Source of the DNA: Limosilactobacillus sp.
GTDB lineage: Bacteria > Bacillota > Bacilli > Lactobacillales > Lactobacillaceae
Length of the DNA stretch: 64,000 nucleotides
Reading direction: 5' to 3'
NCBI RefSeq assembly: GCF_022482365.1
Contig: NZ_JAKVPE010000001.1
Span: forward strand, 868,001 to 932,000
This document shows, piece by piece, positions 1 to 8,808 of this stretch. Position numbers and translations under genes: made by a program. Under the pieces are notes generated by a model. The model was not told where the DNA came from. It worked only from the letters and a program-made list of their open reading frames with translations, and ran no database searches. Positions within the stretch are counted from its first letter, which is position 1. Every line of letters begins with the position of its first letter.

Positions 1-18
1 TGTTACATAAATGTAACA
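1..18. repeat. perfect inverted repeat at window edge
   Basis: TGTTACAT-AA-ATGTAACA is a perfect palindrome with 8-bp arms. It lies 16 bp past the stop of the flippase gene, on its downstream side. It could be an operator for a gene left of the window or part of a weak terminator; there is no T-run next to it inside the window. Confidence 0.4.
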
Positions 19-33
19 TAGCTTTTAACGAAT

Positions 34-1461
34 TTATTTGCGGCTTTCCTTAACGATGTCAATCGCCTTGTTTAAGATCTTGGCCTTCAGCAGGATCAGC
101 CCCAGACCGTAAATAATGACCCCAAGGGCCACCTCGAGAATCAGGTTGGCGATCGTCATCTGAATCACCTGGCAGATCCGGCTGACCACGATGAACATCA
201 CGAGCCCGCTGAGGAAGTACTTCCACACCTCGCGGAACATCACCCGCCGCTTAATCGTCTTGCGGATCATGAACATCTGACTGGCCGTCACCAGGAATTC
301 CGAGCCGACGGTGGCCAGGGCCGCCCCGTTGGCCCCCCAGAGGACGATCAAGAAAAGGTTGAAGAAGACGTTGCTGACCGCCCCGATCGTCACCGAGGTC
401 GTGTACTCCTTCACCCGGTTGACCGGCATCAGGTACTGGGTCCCGGTGACGTTGCTCCAGGCAATCAGGACAATGATCGGCGATTCGAGAAACATGATCT
501 GACCGGAAGGAACGAAGTCACTGCCCAAAAACCAGGGGGCAAACTTATAGGCAATCGCCATCAGACCGAACATCATCGGAATCGAGATGGACGAGACGAA
601 GTCGAAGGAGGCGTAGAGACTATTGCGCACCCCTTCGATGTCCCCCTTGGCAAACTTATTGGCAACGTGCGGCAGCATGACCGTCCCCGTTGCCGTCACA
701 ATCGCCAGGACGAACTTGACGATCTTGTCCGACTGGCCGAAGTTCCCCAGGGCCGCCTGAGTCGACATGTGCCCCAGCATCAGTCGGTTCAGGACCAGGT
801 AGACCTGGGTAGTGATGGTCGGAATGAACAGCAAGAGCGACGGGTAGAAGTGCTTGAACGGGTGCCACTCGCGCACGTTCACCCAGATCAGGTTGCCCCG
901 CAGATACGGCCACAGGGTCAGGTTACCGGCTACCTGTGCACCACCAAGGATCAGGATGTAGAGCCCCAGATCCGCGTTCGTCTTGACGAAAGTGAAGATC
1001 AGGATCACCGACGCCAGCTTCACCAGGGCGTTTCGGGCCACCGTGACCTTGAAATTCTCCAGGCCCATGAAGTACCAGGAGACGTCAAGCCCGGTCGCAA
1101 CGATCCAGAGAGTCTGCATCAGGAAGTAGTACTTGAAGGTCGTACTGAACAGGAAGACGGCCGAAAGGTAGGCGATCAAGGCCAGACCAATGGTCATCAC
1201 CTGAAGACTCTCCACGCCCCAGAAGGTCCGCGACCGCTCGTAGAGGTCATCGCGGTGGTAGGCGACCTCCCGATTACCGTAGAGAGTGATCCCCATCTGA
1301 CCGATCAGGTAGAAGAAGGAAACCCAGCTGTTGGTATACTCGTTGATCCCGACGTTGTGCGCACCCAACACCCGTGAAATGTAGGGAACGGTGATCAGCG
1401 GGATCAGCATGTTCAGGATCTGGTAGCCCGCATTATAGAGATAATTCCTAATTACCTTCAT
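34..1461 (-). CDS. wzx: Wzx-type polysaccharide flippase (MATE/PST superfamily)
   Basis: A 475-residue, strongly hydrophobic protein with about a dozen membrane segments. It opens with a motif of the family (RNYLYNAGYQILNMLIPLIT) followed by PYISRVLG. Flippases of this family move undecaprenyl-diphosphate-linked repeat units across the membrane before polymerisation. The gene starts 2 bp after the stop of glf and is surely cotranscribed with it. It is the last gene of the visible exopolysaccharide cluster. Length and order fit a Wzx; the sugar unit it handles cannot be read from sequence, but the neighbouring mutase suggests that it contains galactofuranose. The symbol wzx describes function; a cluster-specific eps or cps name is equally possible. 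Confidence 0.9.
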   Translation of the reverse strand: MKVIRNYLYNAGYQILNMLIPLITVPYISRVLGAHNVGINEYTNSWVSFFYLIGQMGITLYGNREVAYHRDDLYERSRTFWGVESLQVMTIGLALIAYLSAVFLFSTTFKYYFLMQTLWIVATGLDVSWYFMGLENFKVTVARNALVKLASVILIFTFVKTNADLGLYILILGGAQVAGNLTLWPYLRGNLIWVNVREWHPFKHFYPSLLLFIPTITTQVYLVLNRLMLGHMSTQAALGNFGQSDKIVKFVLAIVTATGTVMLPHVANKFAKGDIEGVRNSLYASFDFVSSISIPMMFGLMAIAYKFAPWFLGSDFVPSGQIMFLESPIIVLIAWSNVTGTQYLMPVNRVKEYTTSVTIGAVSNVFFNLFLIVLWGANGAALATVGSEFLVTASQMFMIRKTIKRRVMFREVWKYFLSGLVMFIVVSRICQVIQMTIANLILEVALGVIIYGLGLILLKAKILNKAIDIVKESRK

Positions 1462-1463
1462 GG

Positions 1464-2582
1464 TTAGTTATCGAACTCCTCATCCACGGTCTTCAGGGCC
1501 GCCGCAATCACCTGGTCCATGTTGTAGTAGCGATACTGGCCGAGGCGGCCGCCGAAGATGACCTTCGGCTGCTGCTGGGCCAGCTGCTGATACTTGGTGT
1601 AGAGCTGGTTGTTGCGTTGGTTGTTGACCGGGTAGTAGGGCTCATCCCCACGGTGCCAGTCGGCGGGATACTCACGGGTAATCACGGTCTTGCCCTTGTC
1701 GCCCTTGCCGAACTCGAAGTGCTTGTGCTCGATGACCCGGGTGTAGGGCGTCTCCGCGTCGGTGTAATTGATCACCGCGTTCCCCTGGTGGTTATCTTCA
1801 TCCAGCAGCTCGGTCTCGAAGCGCAGGCTGCGGTACTGGAGTTCGCCCAACTGGTAATCGAAGAACTGGTCGATCGTCCCGGTGAAGACGATCTTCGGGT
1901 AATCACTCAGGTACTGGTCCTTGTGATCAAAGAAGTCAACGCCCGTCTCGACGTCGATCAGGTCGCTGGCCAGCATCTTCTCGACGATCTGGGTGTAACC
2001 GCCCTCGGGAATTCCCTGGTAGCGGTCGTTGAAGTAGTTGTTATCGAAGGTCAGCCGAACCGGCAGGCGCCGAATGATGAAGGCTGGCAGCTCGGTGGCC
2101 TTTTGCCCCCATTGCTTCTCAGTGTAGCCCTTGATCAGCTTCTCGTAGATGTCGCGGCCGATCAGGGAGATCGCCTGCTCCTCCAGGTTGGCCGGCTTCT
2201 TCCCCGCCATCTCCTGGCGCTGCTCATCAATCTTCGCCAGGGCTTCCTTCGGCGTGGTCACACCCCACATCTTATTGAAGGTGTTCATATTGAAGGGCAG
2301 GTTGTAGAGCTCCCCCTTGTAGTTGGCCACCGGGCTGTTCGTGTAGCGGTTAAAGTCTGCGAACTGGTTGACGTATTGCCAAACCTGGTCATTTGAGGTG
2401 TGGAAGATGTGGGCGCCGTATTCGTGCACCTGAATACCAGCGACCTCTTTCGTATAGACATTGCCACCAATGTGCGGCCGTTTCTCGATCACCTTGACCC
2501 GCTTGCCGCGCTTGGCAGCTTCGTAGGCAAAGGTTGCACCAAACAGGCCGGCACCGACAACTAAATAATCATACTTTGACAT
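1464..2582 (-). CDS. glf: UDP-galactopyranose mutase
   Basis: A 372-residue flavoenzyme that interconverts UDP-galactopyranose and UDP-galactofuranose, supplying the donor for galactofuranosyl transfer in cell-surface polysaccharides. The N-terminus has the FAD-binding Rossmann motif (VVGAGLFGATFAYEAA, about residues 8-23), followed by the family pattern EKRPHIGGNVYT and HEYGAHIFHTSN. The C-terminal part carries GGRLGQYRYYNMDQVI, typical of the family, and the length is standard. It is followed after 2 bp by the flippase. Upstream lies about 300 bp of AT-rich intergenic DNA and then the divergent lipoprotein gene, so glf-wzx must have its own promoter there, separate from the glycosyltransferase block. 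Confidence 0.95.
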   Translation of the reverse strand: MSKYDYLVVGAGLFGATFAYEAAKRGKRVKVIEKRPHIGGNVYTKEVAGIQVHEYGAHIFHTSNDQVWQYVNQFADFNRYTNSPVANYKGELYNLPFNMNTFNKMWGVTTPKEALAKIDEQRQEMAGKKPANLEEQAISLIGRDIYEKLIKGYTEKQWGQKATELPAFIIRRLPVRLTFDNNYFNDRYQGIPEGGYTQIVEKMLASDLIDVETGVDFFDHKDQYLSDYPKIVFTGTIDQFFDYQLGELQYRSLRFETELLDEDNHQGNAVINYTDAETPYTRVIEHKHFEFGKGDKGKTVITREYPADWHRGDEPYYPVNNQRNNQLYTKYQQLAQQQPKVIFGGRLGQYRYYNMDQVIAAALKTVDEEFDN

Positions 2583-2883
2583 AACTACTTTCCTCTCGCG
2601 ATCACATAAAATTTCGATATTTTAGTAAACTATGTAAATTCTACCAAAAATCGTTCCAAATTATATTTCATTTCGGTTATAACTTACCTAAGATTCGGTA
2701 TCAATTAGCAGATTAACATTGATGGTCGGATTTGATGGTGTTAAAATGCTAAATAGTTTGGGTAATTCACCCACCAGATTAATTTGATAGACTTTGATTT
2801 CTTACAAATGATATAATTATACTATTAAATTCAAACTTTGCATAGTTACATCACCAATTTAAGTAATAGGAGTTAAAAGAGCT
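2583..2883. promoter_or_regulatory. divergent AT-rich intergenic region
   Basis: About 300 bp without a gene between glf (leftward) and the lipoprotein gene (rightward). On the plus strand an extended -10, TGATATAAT at 2809-2817, lies about 65 bp before the lipoprotein start; no good -35 is spaced to it. A leftward promoter for glf-wzx must also be here, but no single candidate stands out. The ribosome-binding site of the lipoprotein gene is AGGAG at 2869-2873. Confidence 0.45.
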
Positions 2884-3366
2884 ATGAAAAATATTCGACA
2901 CCTAGTTTTATCGAGTTCATTAGTATTGATGATGGCATTCGGGTTAGCTGGTTGTTCCACCAATAAGAGTGCATCCAAGTCATCCTCATCGAAGGAACAG
3001 GCTGCCAAGGTCGTTAAGCAAAAAAAGCACAATTCTTCTAGCAAGCAGAGTACGAAGAGCAGCTCCAAGAAGAATAGTCAGAGCGGCGACAACGAAAGCT
3101 CGAGCACCGCTAGTTCGTCCCAAAGCAACACGAGCAGTGCGGTCAGTGACCAGAGCAGCGATTCGACCAGCAGTCAGGCCAACCAAAAGTCACAACGGCA
3201 GCTAGGTCTGAGTGATGTCGCCGTCTGGACCGACTCTAATGGTGTTACCCACCACGTCGACAGTGACGGGATGGACCGGCAGACCTCACCGAACAGCCAG
3301 AGTACTACCTACGCCGACTGGTCCGGCAGTCTGCCAAGCCAAGCACAGATTGTCCATCAAAACTAA
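2884..3366 (+). CDS. Ser-rich lipoprotein of unknown function
   Basis: A 160-residue secreted protein. Residues 1-25 form a lipoprotein signal: a basic start, a hydrophobic stretch and the lipobox LAGC, with Cys at about 24. The next 75 residues are low-complexity Ser, Lys, Gln and Asn, likely an extended wall-spanning linker. The last 55 residues (from about LGLSDVAVWTDSNGVTHHVD) are less repetitive and may be a small folded domain. It is on the opposite strand to the surrounding polysaccharide genes, with its own promoter and terminator. No specific family was recognised. Many lactobacilli carry such short lipoproteins near surface-polysaccharide genes; a link to the cluster is only inferred from position. 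Confidence 0.75.
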   Translation: MKNIRHLVLSSSLVLMMAFGLAGCSTNKSASKSSSSKEQAAKVVKQKKHNSSSKQSTKSSSKKNSQSGDNESSSTASSSQSNTSSAVSDQSSDSTSSQANQKSQRQLGLSDVAVWTDSNGVTHHVDSDGMDRQTSPNSQSTTYADWSGSLPSQAQIVHQN

Positions 3367-3378
3367 ACTAATGAGTTG

Positions 3379-3408
3379 AAAAGGATCGCGAACGCGGTCC
3401 TTTTTATT
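3379..3408 (+). terminator. terminator of lipoprotein gene
   Basis: A GGATCGCG / CGCGGTCC stem with a short loop, followed by TTTTTATTT, starting 13 bp after the stop codon. Confidence 0.8.
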
Positions 3409-3416
3409 TACCCTAC

Positions 3417-3462
3417 AAAAATAACGGAGAAGTGACACTCGGTCATTCCTCCGTTATTTTGT
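3417..3462. terminator. bidirectional terminator hairpin
   Basis: AAAATAACGGAG...CTCCGTTATTTT, a long stem with A/T runs on both sides, placed between the convergent lipoprotein and glycosyltransferase genes. It can stop transcription from both directions. Confidence 0.75.
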
Positions 3463-3466
3463 GTTC

Positions 3467-4483
3467 TTATAGTTTTTCAAGCTTTGCAACTGCTTGCTTA
3501 ATGAAGTATCCGGAGCGCAGCTTTTCCGCAATCTTTAAGACGTTTCCCTTGTAGGCAGCGAATTGTTCTTCACTGACGTTTGCCAGTTCTTGGTCGAGAT
3601 TCTCAAGGCTATCAACCGCAATTCCCAACTGATTATCCACGATAAAGGACGCCTCAGCTGCCTGCTTCCAGATCATCACTGGCAAGCCACTGCTGAGATA
3701 AAGGGAGATCTTGTGGGGATTGTTGTAACGCATGTAGTCACCATACTTGCCACCACAGGTATCCAGGACATCGCCATCCCAGACCAGCCCAAAGTTCTGT
3801 GTCAGGTGCTTAGGCAGCTCTTCGGGAGTGAACTGTCCCATATACTCCACGCCTTGGTGATAGTGGTCACTGGGGTGGGAGCCAAAAATCTGCAGTTGAC
3901 CGTCAGCCAGTTCAACCTTATCCAAGAAGGATGACTTCTCCAGATTGCCGGCAAAGCAGACCTGCTTTTGGTAGCCCGGCTTAGTATTTAATGCCTGCGG
4001 GTTGTCATAGTCAAAGACTTCCAGCGAGACCATCGACGTTTCTACCCCATGGTCCTTCAACCACTGGGCCATCTTCTCATTATGAACAATTAGTCCATCG
4101 GCGGTATTAAACAGCTGACGCTCACCCTGCCAGTACTCTTCATCATACGTGAACAATCGTAATGATTCAACGTCATGAATGACAAAGTAGAGTTTTTTCG
4201 TACTTTCCTTCAGCTTTGGTACCAGCCTCTTCATCAGAAAACTGGAGTAAGTTGGATACTGAAACAGCAGCTCGTCGAACTTTTCCGTGCGACTGAATAG
4301 GTGTGGGATCGTCCAGTAATAGTCCTTCAACTTTTGAAGTTTCGAGTGAACCTGGAAGTGCTGGTGAACAATCTGGAAGCCTTCTTGCGAAAGAAAATGA
4401 TCAATGTCCATCTTCGCCTTTGGGCCGGCATTGTTCTTGTTTGCACCACTGTACTCATCAACAGTAAAAACAGCCTTTTTCAT
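3467..4483 (-). CDS. glycosyltransferase, GT-B fold, galactofuranosyl/Gtf3-like
   Basis: A 338-residue soluble protein with two Rossmann-like halves. It starts MKKAVFTVDEYSGANKNNAGPKAK and has the acceptor-half motif YFVIHDVESLR and the donor-half motif HKISLYLSSGLPVMIWKQAA, patterns seen in the Gtf3/galactofuranosyltransferase-like group of lactic-acid-bacterial polysaccharide clusters. It has no membrane segment. The gene is 8 bp downstream of the Wzz-like gene, so it is the last gene of the long minus-strand operon before the terminator at 3417-3462. With glf nearby, transfer of galactofuranose is a sensible guess, but donor specificity cannot be read from the sequence. Confidence 0.75.
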   Translation of the reverse strand: MKKAVFTVDEYSGANKNNAGPKAKMDIDHFLSQEGFQIVHQHFQVHSKLQKLKDYYWTIPHLFSRTEKFDELLFQYPTYSSFLMKRLVPKLKESTKKLYFVIHDVESLRLFTYDEEYWQGERQLFNTADGLIVHNEKMAQWLKDHGVETSMVSLEVFDYDNPQALNTKPGYQKQVCFAGNLEKSSFLDKVELADGQLQIFGSHPSDHYHQGVEYMGQFTPEELPKHLTQNFGLVWDGDVLDTCGGKYGDYMRYNNPHKISLYLSSGLPVMIWKQAAEASFIVDNQLGIAVDSLENLDQELANVSEEQFAAYKGNVLKIAEKLRSGYFIKQAVAKLEKL

Positions 4484-4491
4484 TGCTTCAC

Positions 4492-5133
4492 CTATTTAAC
4501 AAGAAAGTTCTTAATCGTCACGGCAATAAACGAAACGATCATTCCCAGGAGGCCACCCAGAGCTAGGCCAACTGCGGCATGCTTCTTGATGCTTGGATGG
4601 GATGAGCTGCTGACTTCATCCGTGTTTGCCTTCTGCAGAAGCGTCACCTTACCAGATCCTGGTTGAAGCGTCGGCAGTTCTTGCTTCATCGCCTGAGCAG
4701 TTGCGTTAACAATGGCAACGGAATCCTTCGGAGATTTAGTTTCGGCCTTGAGATCCATTACCAACGACTGTGGCGTTACCTTTGCCTTAACAGCACTCTT
4801 AACATCACTGGAGGAGTACTTAGACCGCAGATGTTTTGACAGGCGATGGTGTGCCGCCGTTGCGATCGTGCCGTTCTCGGCAATTTCCTTGTAGGTTGGC
4901 ATCATGTTTGCATCTTCGTTTACCAGTGAATCCTGGCTGTTGTTTTGCTTGGACTGATATGCCTTCTCGATATTGTGAGAAATTACGATGCTCCGCGTAG
5001 CAGTGTACGTGGTCGTCTTCTTGTGCTTAGCATCTAGCCCCATGGCAACACCGCCAATTAGGGCAAAAATAATAATAACCAGGATGCTCTTACCAAATGT
5101 GTGCATGAATTTTTTCAGTGTATAAGTTTTCAA
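4492..5133 (-). CDS. Wzz/CpsC-like chain-length regulator
   Basis: A protein of about 213 residues with two membrane segments: one near the N-terminus (SILVIIIFALIGGVAMGLD) and one near the C-terminus (AVGLALGGLLGMIVSFIAVTI), with an extracytoplasmic loop between. This is the Wzz / CpsC layout of proteins that set polysaccharide chain length. The start is TTG at 5131-5133, with a strong GGAGGAG ribosome site, rather than the longer reading from 5175. That TTG overlaps the TGA of the polymerase gene (TTGA), implying translational coupling. In most Gram-positive clusters this gene is followed by a BY-kinase (CpsD/Wze) and a phosphatase; neither is next to it here. Confidence 0.75.
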   Translation of the reverse strand: MKTYTLKKFMHTFGKSILVIIIFALIGGVAMGLDAKHKKTTTYTATRSIVISHNIEKAYQSKQNNSQDSLVNEDANMMPTYKEIAENGTIATAAHHRLSKHLRSKYSSSDVKSAVKAKVTPQSLVMDLKAETKSPKDSVAIVNATAQAMKQELPTLQPGSGKVTLLQKANTDEVSSSSHPSIKKHAAVGLALGGLLGMIVSFIAVTIKNFLVK

Positions 5134-6329
5134 CTTTGCTCCTCCAATGTCATTTCTTTTGGTTGCAGGTAACAATTAGCAAATAATGCTAGCAAAAACG
5201 GATCATAGCCAAAGTCAAATAGTCGCTGCTCAACCACGGCGCTGACCGCAATCATCACTATGATGCTGGCCAAGGCAAAATCGCGTTTGGCAACCGACCG
5301 CCATGAGATGACGCTCATCAATATGACGATTAACAGCAGTACTATCGCCCCGTAAAGGATGAAGGTTCGCACGAACGACGAATCAACAAAAAAGTAATTG
5401 GCATCGTTCACCCCTGCAAAGTGTACACCATAGCCAAAGCCATTTTCGTGCATTCGCTGACCCAATAGCGTAAATGGGTGGTGAGCAAGTCCCTCGTGGC
5501 CATAGTACAATCGGCCGGATAAGATAGTATTGATCCGCTCCAGGAAACCGCTGCCCCCGGGACGATACAGGTAGGTCATCAGCAGCATTGCATAGGCTAA
5601 TACCGATGGCACCATCCAGTAGAACGATGCAATCGCCCGGGACAGCTTATTCCCTTTCTGGGCGTACTGACCAATTATCATCACCGGAATTAGGAGAATC
5701 AACGAGTATGCACTCAAGCGCGCACTGCAGAACTTAATCAGTGCATACGCCAAGAGAACAAATACGACGTAGCTCTTCCAGCCGACCCGTCTGAAATTCA
5801 GGTAACAATATGCCATCACCAGGTATAGAACGTGGGCGGCAAAGTCGGTCGGGTAAATAATCCCGAAAGCCCGCCGGACAAGTCCATTTCCCCGGTGGAA
5901 AATCAAATCCTTCGTCAATCCAAGAAGAGACGTAAAGAAGATAAAGGCAAGCAGCGTCGTTCCGATAATCAAGTACAGGTATACAATCCGGCGAAAGTCA
6001 ACGTTGCGTGCACCGAGGATAAAAATCCCCATCGGTAGCAAGATGTACTCACCAGATGTTCGCCACGTTACCACCAACAAGGCGAGCATTACCAGGTTGA
6101 ACAGCAATGTCTTTACGTCGAACCGGTCCAACAAGAAGATCTTAAATAGCACCATTATCAAGGGAATAAACGACAGCACGTGCAAGAAATTCCCCGGGAA
6201 ATAATCCGTGTATGTTGAAGTTTGGAAAAAAGCAATTACAAAATAAAAAGAAAACGCGATTTCATAGATAAGTGGACCATCTAGTCGCATCTCCCCTATT
6301 CTTTTGCCCTTGTCTACTAAAGATGTCAA
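5130..6329 (-). CDS. wzy: Wzy-like O-antigen/polysaccharide polymerase
   Basis: About 399 residues with 10-12 predicted membrane helices and a longer hydrophilic loop in the C-terminal half (around NTILSGRLYYGHEGLAHHPF), the arrangement of Wzy-type polymerases. The pattern HPFTLLGQRMHENGFGYGVH in this loop resembles the loop of EpsG/Wzy proteins in lactobacilli. The start is taken as TTG at 6329, which has an AGGAG site upstream; the reading from 6350 would bury that site inside the gene. The stop overlaps the start of the Wzz-like gene. Polymerases are recognised by topology rather than sequence, so the assignment rests on topology and position. Confidence 0.7.
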   Translation of the reverse strand: MTSLVDKGKRIGEMRLDGPLIYEIAFSFYFVIAFFQTSTYTDYFPGNFLHVLSFIPLIMVLFKIFLLDRFDVKTLLFNLVMLALLVVTWRTSGEYILLPMGIFILGARNVDFRRIVYLYLIIGTTLLAFIFFTSLLGLTKDLIFHRGNGLVRRAFGIIYPTDFAAHVLYLVMAYCYLNFRRVGWKSYVVFVLLAYALIKFCSARLSAYSLILLIPVMIIGQYAQKGNKLSRAIASFYWMVPSVLAYAMLLMTYLYRPGGSGFLERINTILSGRLYYGHEGLAHHPFTLLGQRMHENGFGYGVHFAGVNDANYFFVDSSFVRTFILYGAIVLLLIVILMSVISWRSVAKRDFALASIIVMIAVSAVVEQRLFDFGYDPFLLALFANCYLQPKEMTLEEQS

Positions 6330-6364
6330 TTCCTTTCTCCTCTTTAACAAATTCGCCGGTTAAG

Positions 6365-7297
6365 CTATTTTTTCTCTTTCACAATATAGATCGGCCGCTT
6401 CTTCACCTGCATATAGATCCGGCCGATGTAGCGACCGACGATTCCCAGACAAAGGAGCTGCACCCCGCCCAGGAAGAGCATGATGCAGACCAGCGATGCC
6501 CAGCCCACGGTGCTGCTTCCCGGATCAACGAAGTAACGCACGATAACGACGATCAGACCAACGACCGCGATAAATGCCGTGACCCCACCAATCCAGGTGG
6601 CCAGTGCCAGCGGCGCCTCGGAGAAGTCGGTGATTCCGTCAATGGCGTACTTGAACAGCTTCCAGGTCGACCAGTCCGTCGTCCCGGCGACCCGCTCGAC
6701 ATTCTTGTAAGGCAGGTACTTGGTCTTGAAACCAACCCAGTTGAAGATCCCCTTCGAGAAGCGGTTGTACTCCTTCATCGAGAGAACGGCATCGACCATC
6801 TGCCGGGTCATCATCCGGTAGTCCCGGGCACCAGAAACGATCTTGGTGTCCGAGATCCTGTTGATCACGTTGTAGAACTGGTCGCTAAGGAAGGACTTGA
6901 ATTTGGCCTCTCCCTTCCGGTCGGTCCGCCGCATCCCCACGCAGTCGTACTCGCCGCTGGTGATGTACTTGTACATCTCCGGCAGGTATTCCGGCGGGTC
7001 CTGCAGGTCGGCGTCCATGACCACCACGTAGTCGCCGGTGGCCGCTTCTAATCCCGCATAGAGTCCCGCTTCCTTCCCGAAGTTGCGGGAAAACGAAACG
7101 TAGTGGACCCGTTGGGGATCGGTCGCGTGGAGCTTGCGCATCTCGTTGAGGGTGTCGTCCGCGGACCCATCGTTGATGAACCAGTATTCGGTCTCCAGGG
7201 GCATCTTGGAAACGACCTTCTCGACCGCTGGGTAGAACAGCGGGATGGCTTCCTGCTCGTTATAGCAGGGCACCACGATTGATAACTTAGCTGTCAT
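6365..7297 (-). CDS. GT2 glycosyltransferase, DPM1/GtrB-like, membrane-bound
   Basis: A 310-residue family 2 glycosyltransferase. The catalytic domain (about 1-225) has LSIVVPCYNEQEAIPLFYP, the DXD-type motif DADLQDPPE (about 95-103) and a GARDYRMMTR segment. Two C-terminal helices follow (ALATWIGGVTAFIAVVGLIVVI and ASLVCIMLFLGGVQLLCLGI). This is the GtrB/DPM1-like design in which a nucleotide sugar is joined to polyprenyl phosphate at the inner face of the membrane. The sugar-P-lipid may decorate the exopolysaccharide or another wall polymer. A GtrA-family gene lies at 16062-16505; the two could work together, though they are 9 kb apart. Confidence 0.85.
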   Translation of the reverse strand: MTAKLSIVVPCYNEQEAIPLFYPAVEKVVSKMPLETEYWFINDGSADDTLNEMRKLHATDPQRVHYVSFSRNFGKEAGLYAGLEAATGDYVVVMDADLQDPPEYLPEMYKYITSGEYDCVGMRRTDRKGEAKFKSFLSDQFYNVINRISDTKIVSGARDYRMMTRQMVDAVLSMKEYNRFSKGIFNWVGFKTKYLPYKNVERVAGTTDWSTWKLFKYAIDGITDFSEAPLALATWIGGVTAFIAVVGLIVVIVRYFVDPGSSTVGWASLVCIMLFLGGVQLLCLGIVGRYIGRIYMQVKKRPIYIVKEKK

Positions 7298-7312
7298 TTC
7301 ACGCCCCTCCTT

Positions 7313-8074
7313 TTACTTGTAGCCAACGATCTTCCGCTTCAGGAAGGCACCGCCCTTCTTGAACCAGTTGGTGTGTTCCATGAAGACGTAGTTAACCTCG
7401 GTTGTCGAGTATTCTGGATGCTGATCCAGCCAGACATCCAGTAGGGGCTCGCTCAGGAAGCCGTAAACCCGCTTTTCGTAAGTGGAGTAATTGCTGATGT
7501 CGATCCGTTTTTCAACCTCACTTAAGACATCGAACATCCACTTGCAATATTCGTTCAGCGGGCCACGCTTCATGATGAACATGTTGAACATGTGGGCCCA
7601 GGTCCGCTTCATCACCTTTTGGTAGGAGGCCTGATACTCCGGGTACTTCTCGGCAATCACCTGGGTCATCACGTCCAGCGGTTCGTTCTCGTGCGAATGT
7701 CGGTAGTGCGACTCGATCGTCTCGATGTAGTAGCGACGCTTCGGCGGCAGGATGATGTCGTGATCCTGCAGAAGGTCCACCGCCTGCTGGCGAGACAACA
7801 CGGCGTCCAGGGACTTCTTGTGGTTCAGGCTCAGGTAGCGCCGGTAGTGCACCAGCCCCATGGCATCGAGGTCAAGGTTCTTCCAGCCCCAGTAGATCGC
7901 CGTCAGTTCATTGTAGTAGGGATTCTTCGCCGAAATGTTGTCCCCCGTGTTGTCCCCCTGAAAACTGTGGTTAACGTCCGGATGAATCGCCTTCCCCACG
8001 AAGACCGGCAAATACAGGTCATCCTTTGGCATGGCGTAGTTCTTATGCGCTGCGACAAGTACTTTGATTTCCAC
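7313..8074 (-). CDS. DUF4422 glycosyltransferase
   Basis: A 253-residue soluble protein beginning MEIKVLVAAHKNYAMPKDDLY, with GDNTGDNISAKNPYYNELTA and LGLVHYRRYL-like motifs (here MGLVHYRRYLSLN). These are hallmarks of the DUF4422 family of predicted glycosyltransferases in capsule and exopolysaccharide clusters. The start codon is GTG, with AAAGGAG upstream. It sits 13 bp after the priming transferase and 15 bp before the GT2 gene, so it likely adds one of the first sugars after priming. Donor and acceptor are unknown. Confidence 0.85.
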   Translation of the reverse strand: MEIKVLVAAHKNYAMPKDDLYLPVFVGKAIHPDVNHSFQGDNTGDNISAKNPYYNELTAIYWGWKNLDLDAMGLVHYRRYLSLNHKKSLDAVLSRQQAVDLLQDHDIILPPKRRYYIETIESHYRHSHENEPLDVMTQVIAEKYPEYQASYQKVMKRTWAHMFNMFIMKRGPLNEYCKWMFDVLSEVEKRIDISNYSTYEKRVYGFLSEPLLDVWLDQHPEYSTTEVNYVFMEHTNWFKKGGAFLKRKIVGYK

Positions 8075-8087
8075 TGCTTTACTCCTT

Positions 8088-8741
8088 TTAGTATGCTCCG
8101 TTAGGCTTAATCATGATCTTGACGGTCTCAAACATAATCTTGAGGTCAAGCCAGATCGAGCGCTCCTGGATATAGGTCAAATCTAGTTCAACCATTTCGT
8201 CAAAATCGACGTCGTTCCGGCCACCGACCTGCCACATGCCAGTCGCCCCCGGCTTTACCATCAGGCGCTGCTTGTCGTAGTCGGTGTACTCGGCCACCTC
8301 GCTGGTTAGCGGCGGCCGCGGGCCCACGATACTCATCGAGCCCCCCACGACGTTCACCAGTTGCGGCAGCTCGTCCAGGCTGTACTTCCGGATGACCCGG
8401 CCGACCCGCGTGATCCGCGGATCGTTCTTCATCTTGAACATCGCCCCGTTGACCTCGTTTTGACTCCTGAGCTTTTCCAGCAGTTCATCGGCGTTGGTGA
8501 CCATCGACCGGAACTTATACATCTTAAAAAGACGGCCATCCTTGCCCACCCGGGTCTGGGAATAAAAGACCGGGCCCTTGGGATCATCGACCTTGATGCA
8601 GATCGCGATGATTAAAAAGACGGGGCTCAAGATCACCACGGCGATGGACGCCGCAACGATATCGAATAGCCGTTTAATTGTGCGATAAGCATACTGGTGA
8701 TTCAGCTCCTGCTCATCGACATGAATCCTCTTATTTTCCAT
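8088..8741 (-). CDS. undecaprenyl-phosphate sugar phosphotransferase (priming enzyme)
   Basis: A 217-residue bacterial sugar transferase that starts polysaccharide assembly by moving hexose-1-phosphate to undecaprenyl phosphate at the membrane. After a short cytosolic lead there is one hydrophobic re-entrant helix ([20 protein letters not shown]), then the family signature: [46 protein letters not shown] and [13 protein letters not shown]. The length matches the short, catalytic-domain-only members, without the extra N-terminal membrane domain of WbaP. It is the first gene of the minus-strand operon running through the GT-B gene at 3467. A promoter candidate is at 8769-8797. Confidence 0.92.
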   Translation of the reverse strand: MENKRIHVDEQELNHQYAYRTIKRLFDIVAASIAVVILSPVFLIIAICIKVDDPKGPVFYSQTRVGKDGRLFKMYKFRSMVTNADELLEKLRSQNEVNGAMFKMKNDPRITRVGRVIRKYSLDELPQLVNVVGGSMSIVGPRPPLTSEVAEYTDYDKQRLMVKPGATGMWQVGGRNDVDFDEMVELDLTYIQERSIWLDLKIMFETVKIMIKPNGAY

Positions 8742-8768
8742 TGTGCATTCTCTTTATCTTACTTCGAA

Positions 8769-8797
8769 ATTAAATCATATCTTATACATGATACCAA
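8769..8797 (-). promoter_or_regulatory. candidate promoter of glycosyltransferase operon
   Basis: Read leftward: TTGGTA (8797-8792), 17 bp, TTTAAT (8774-8769), about 28 bp before the start of the priming transferase. Confidence 0.5.
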
Positions 8798-8808
8798 TAA
8801 TTTTTCCA

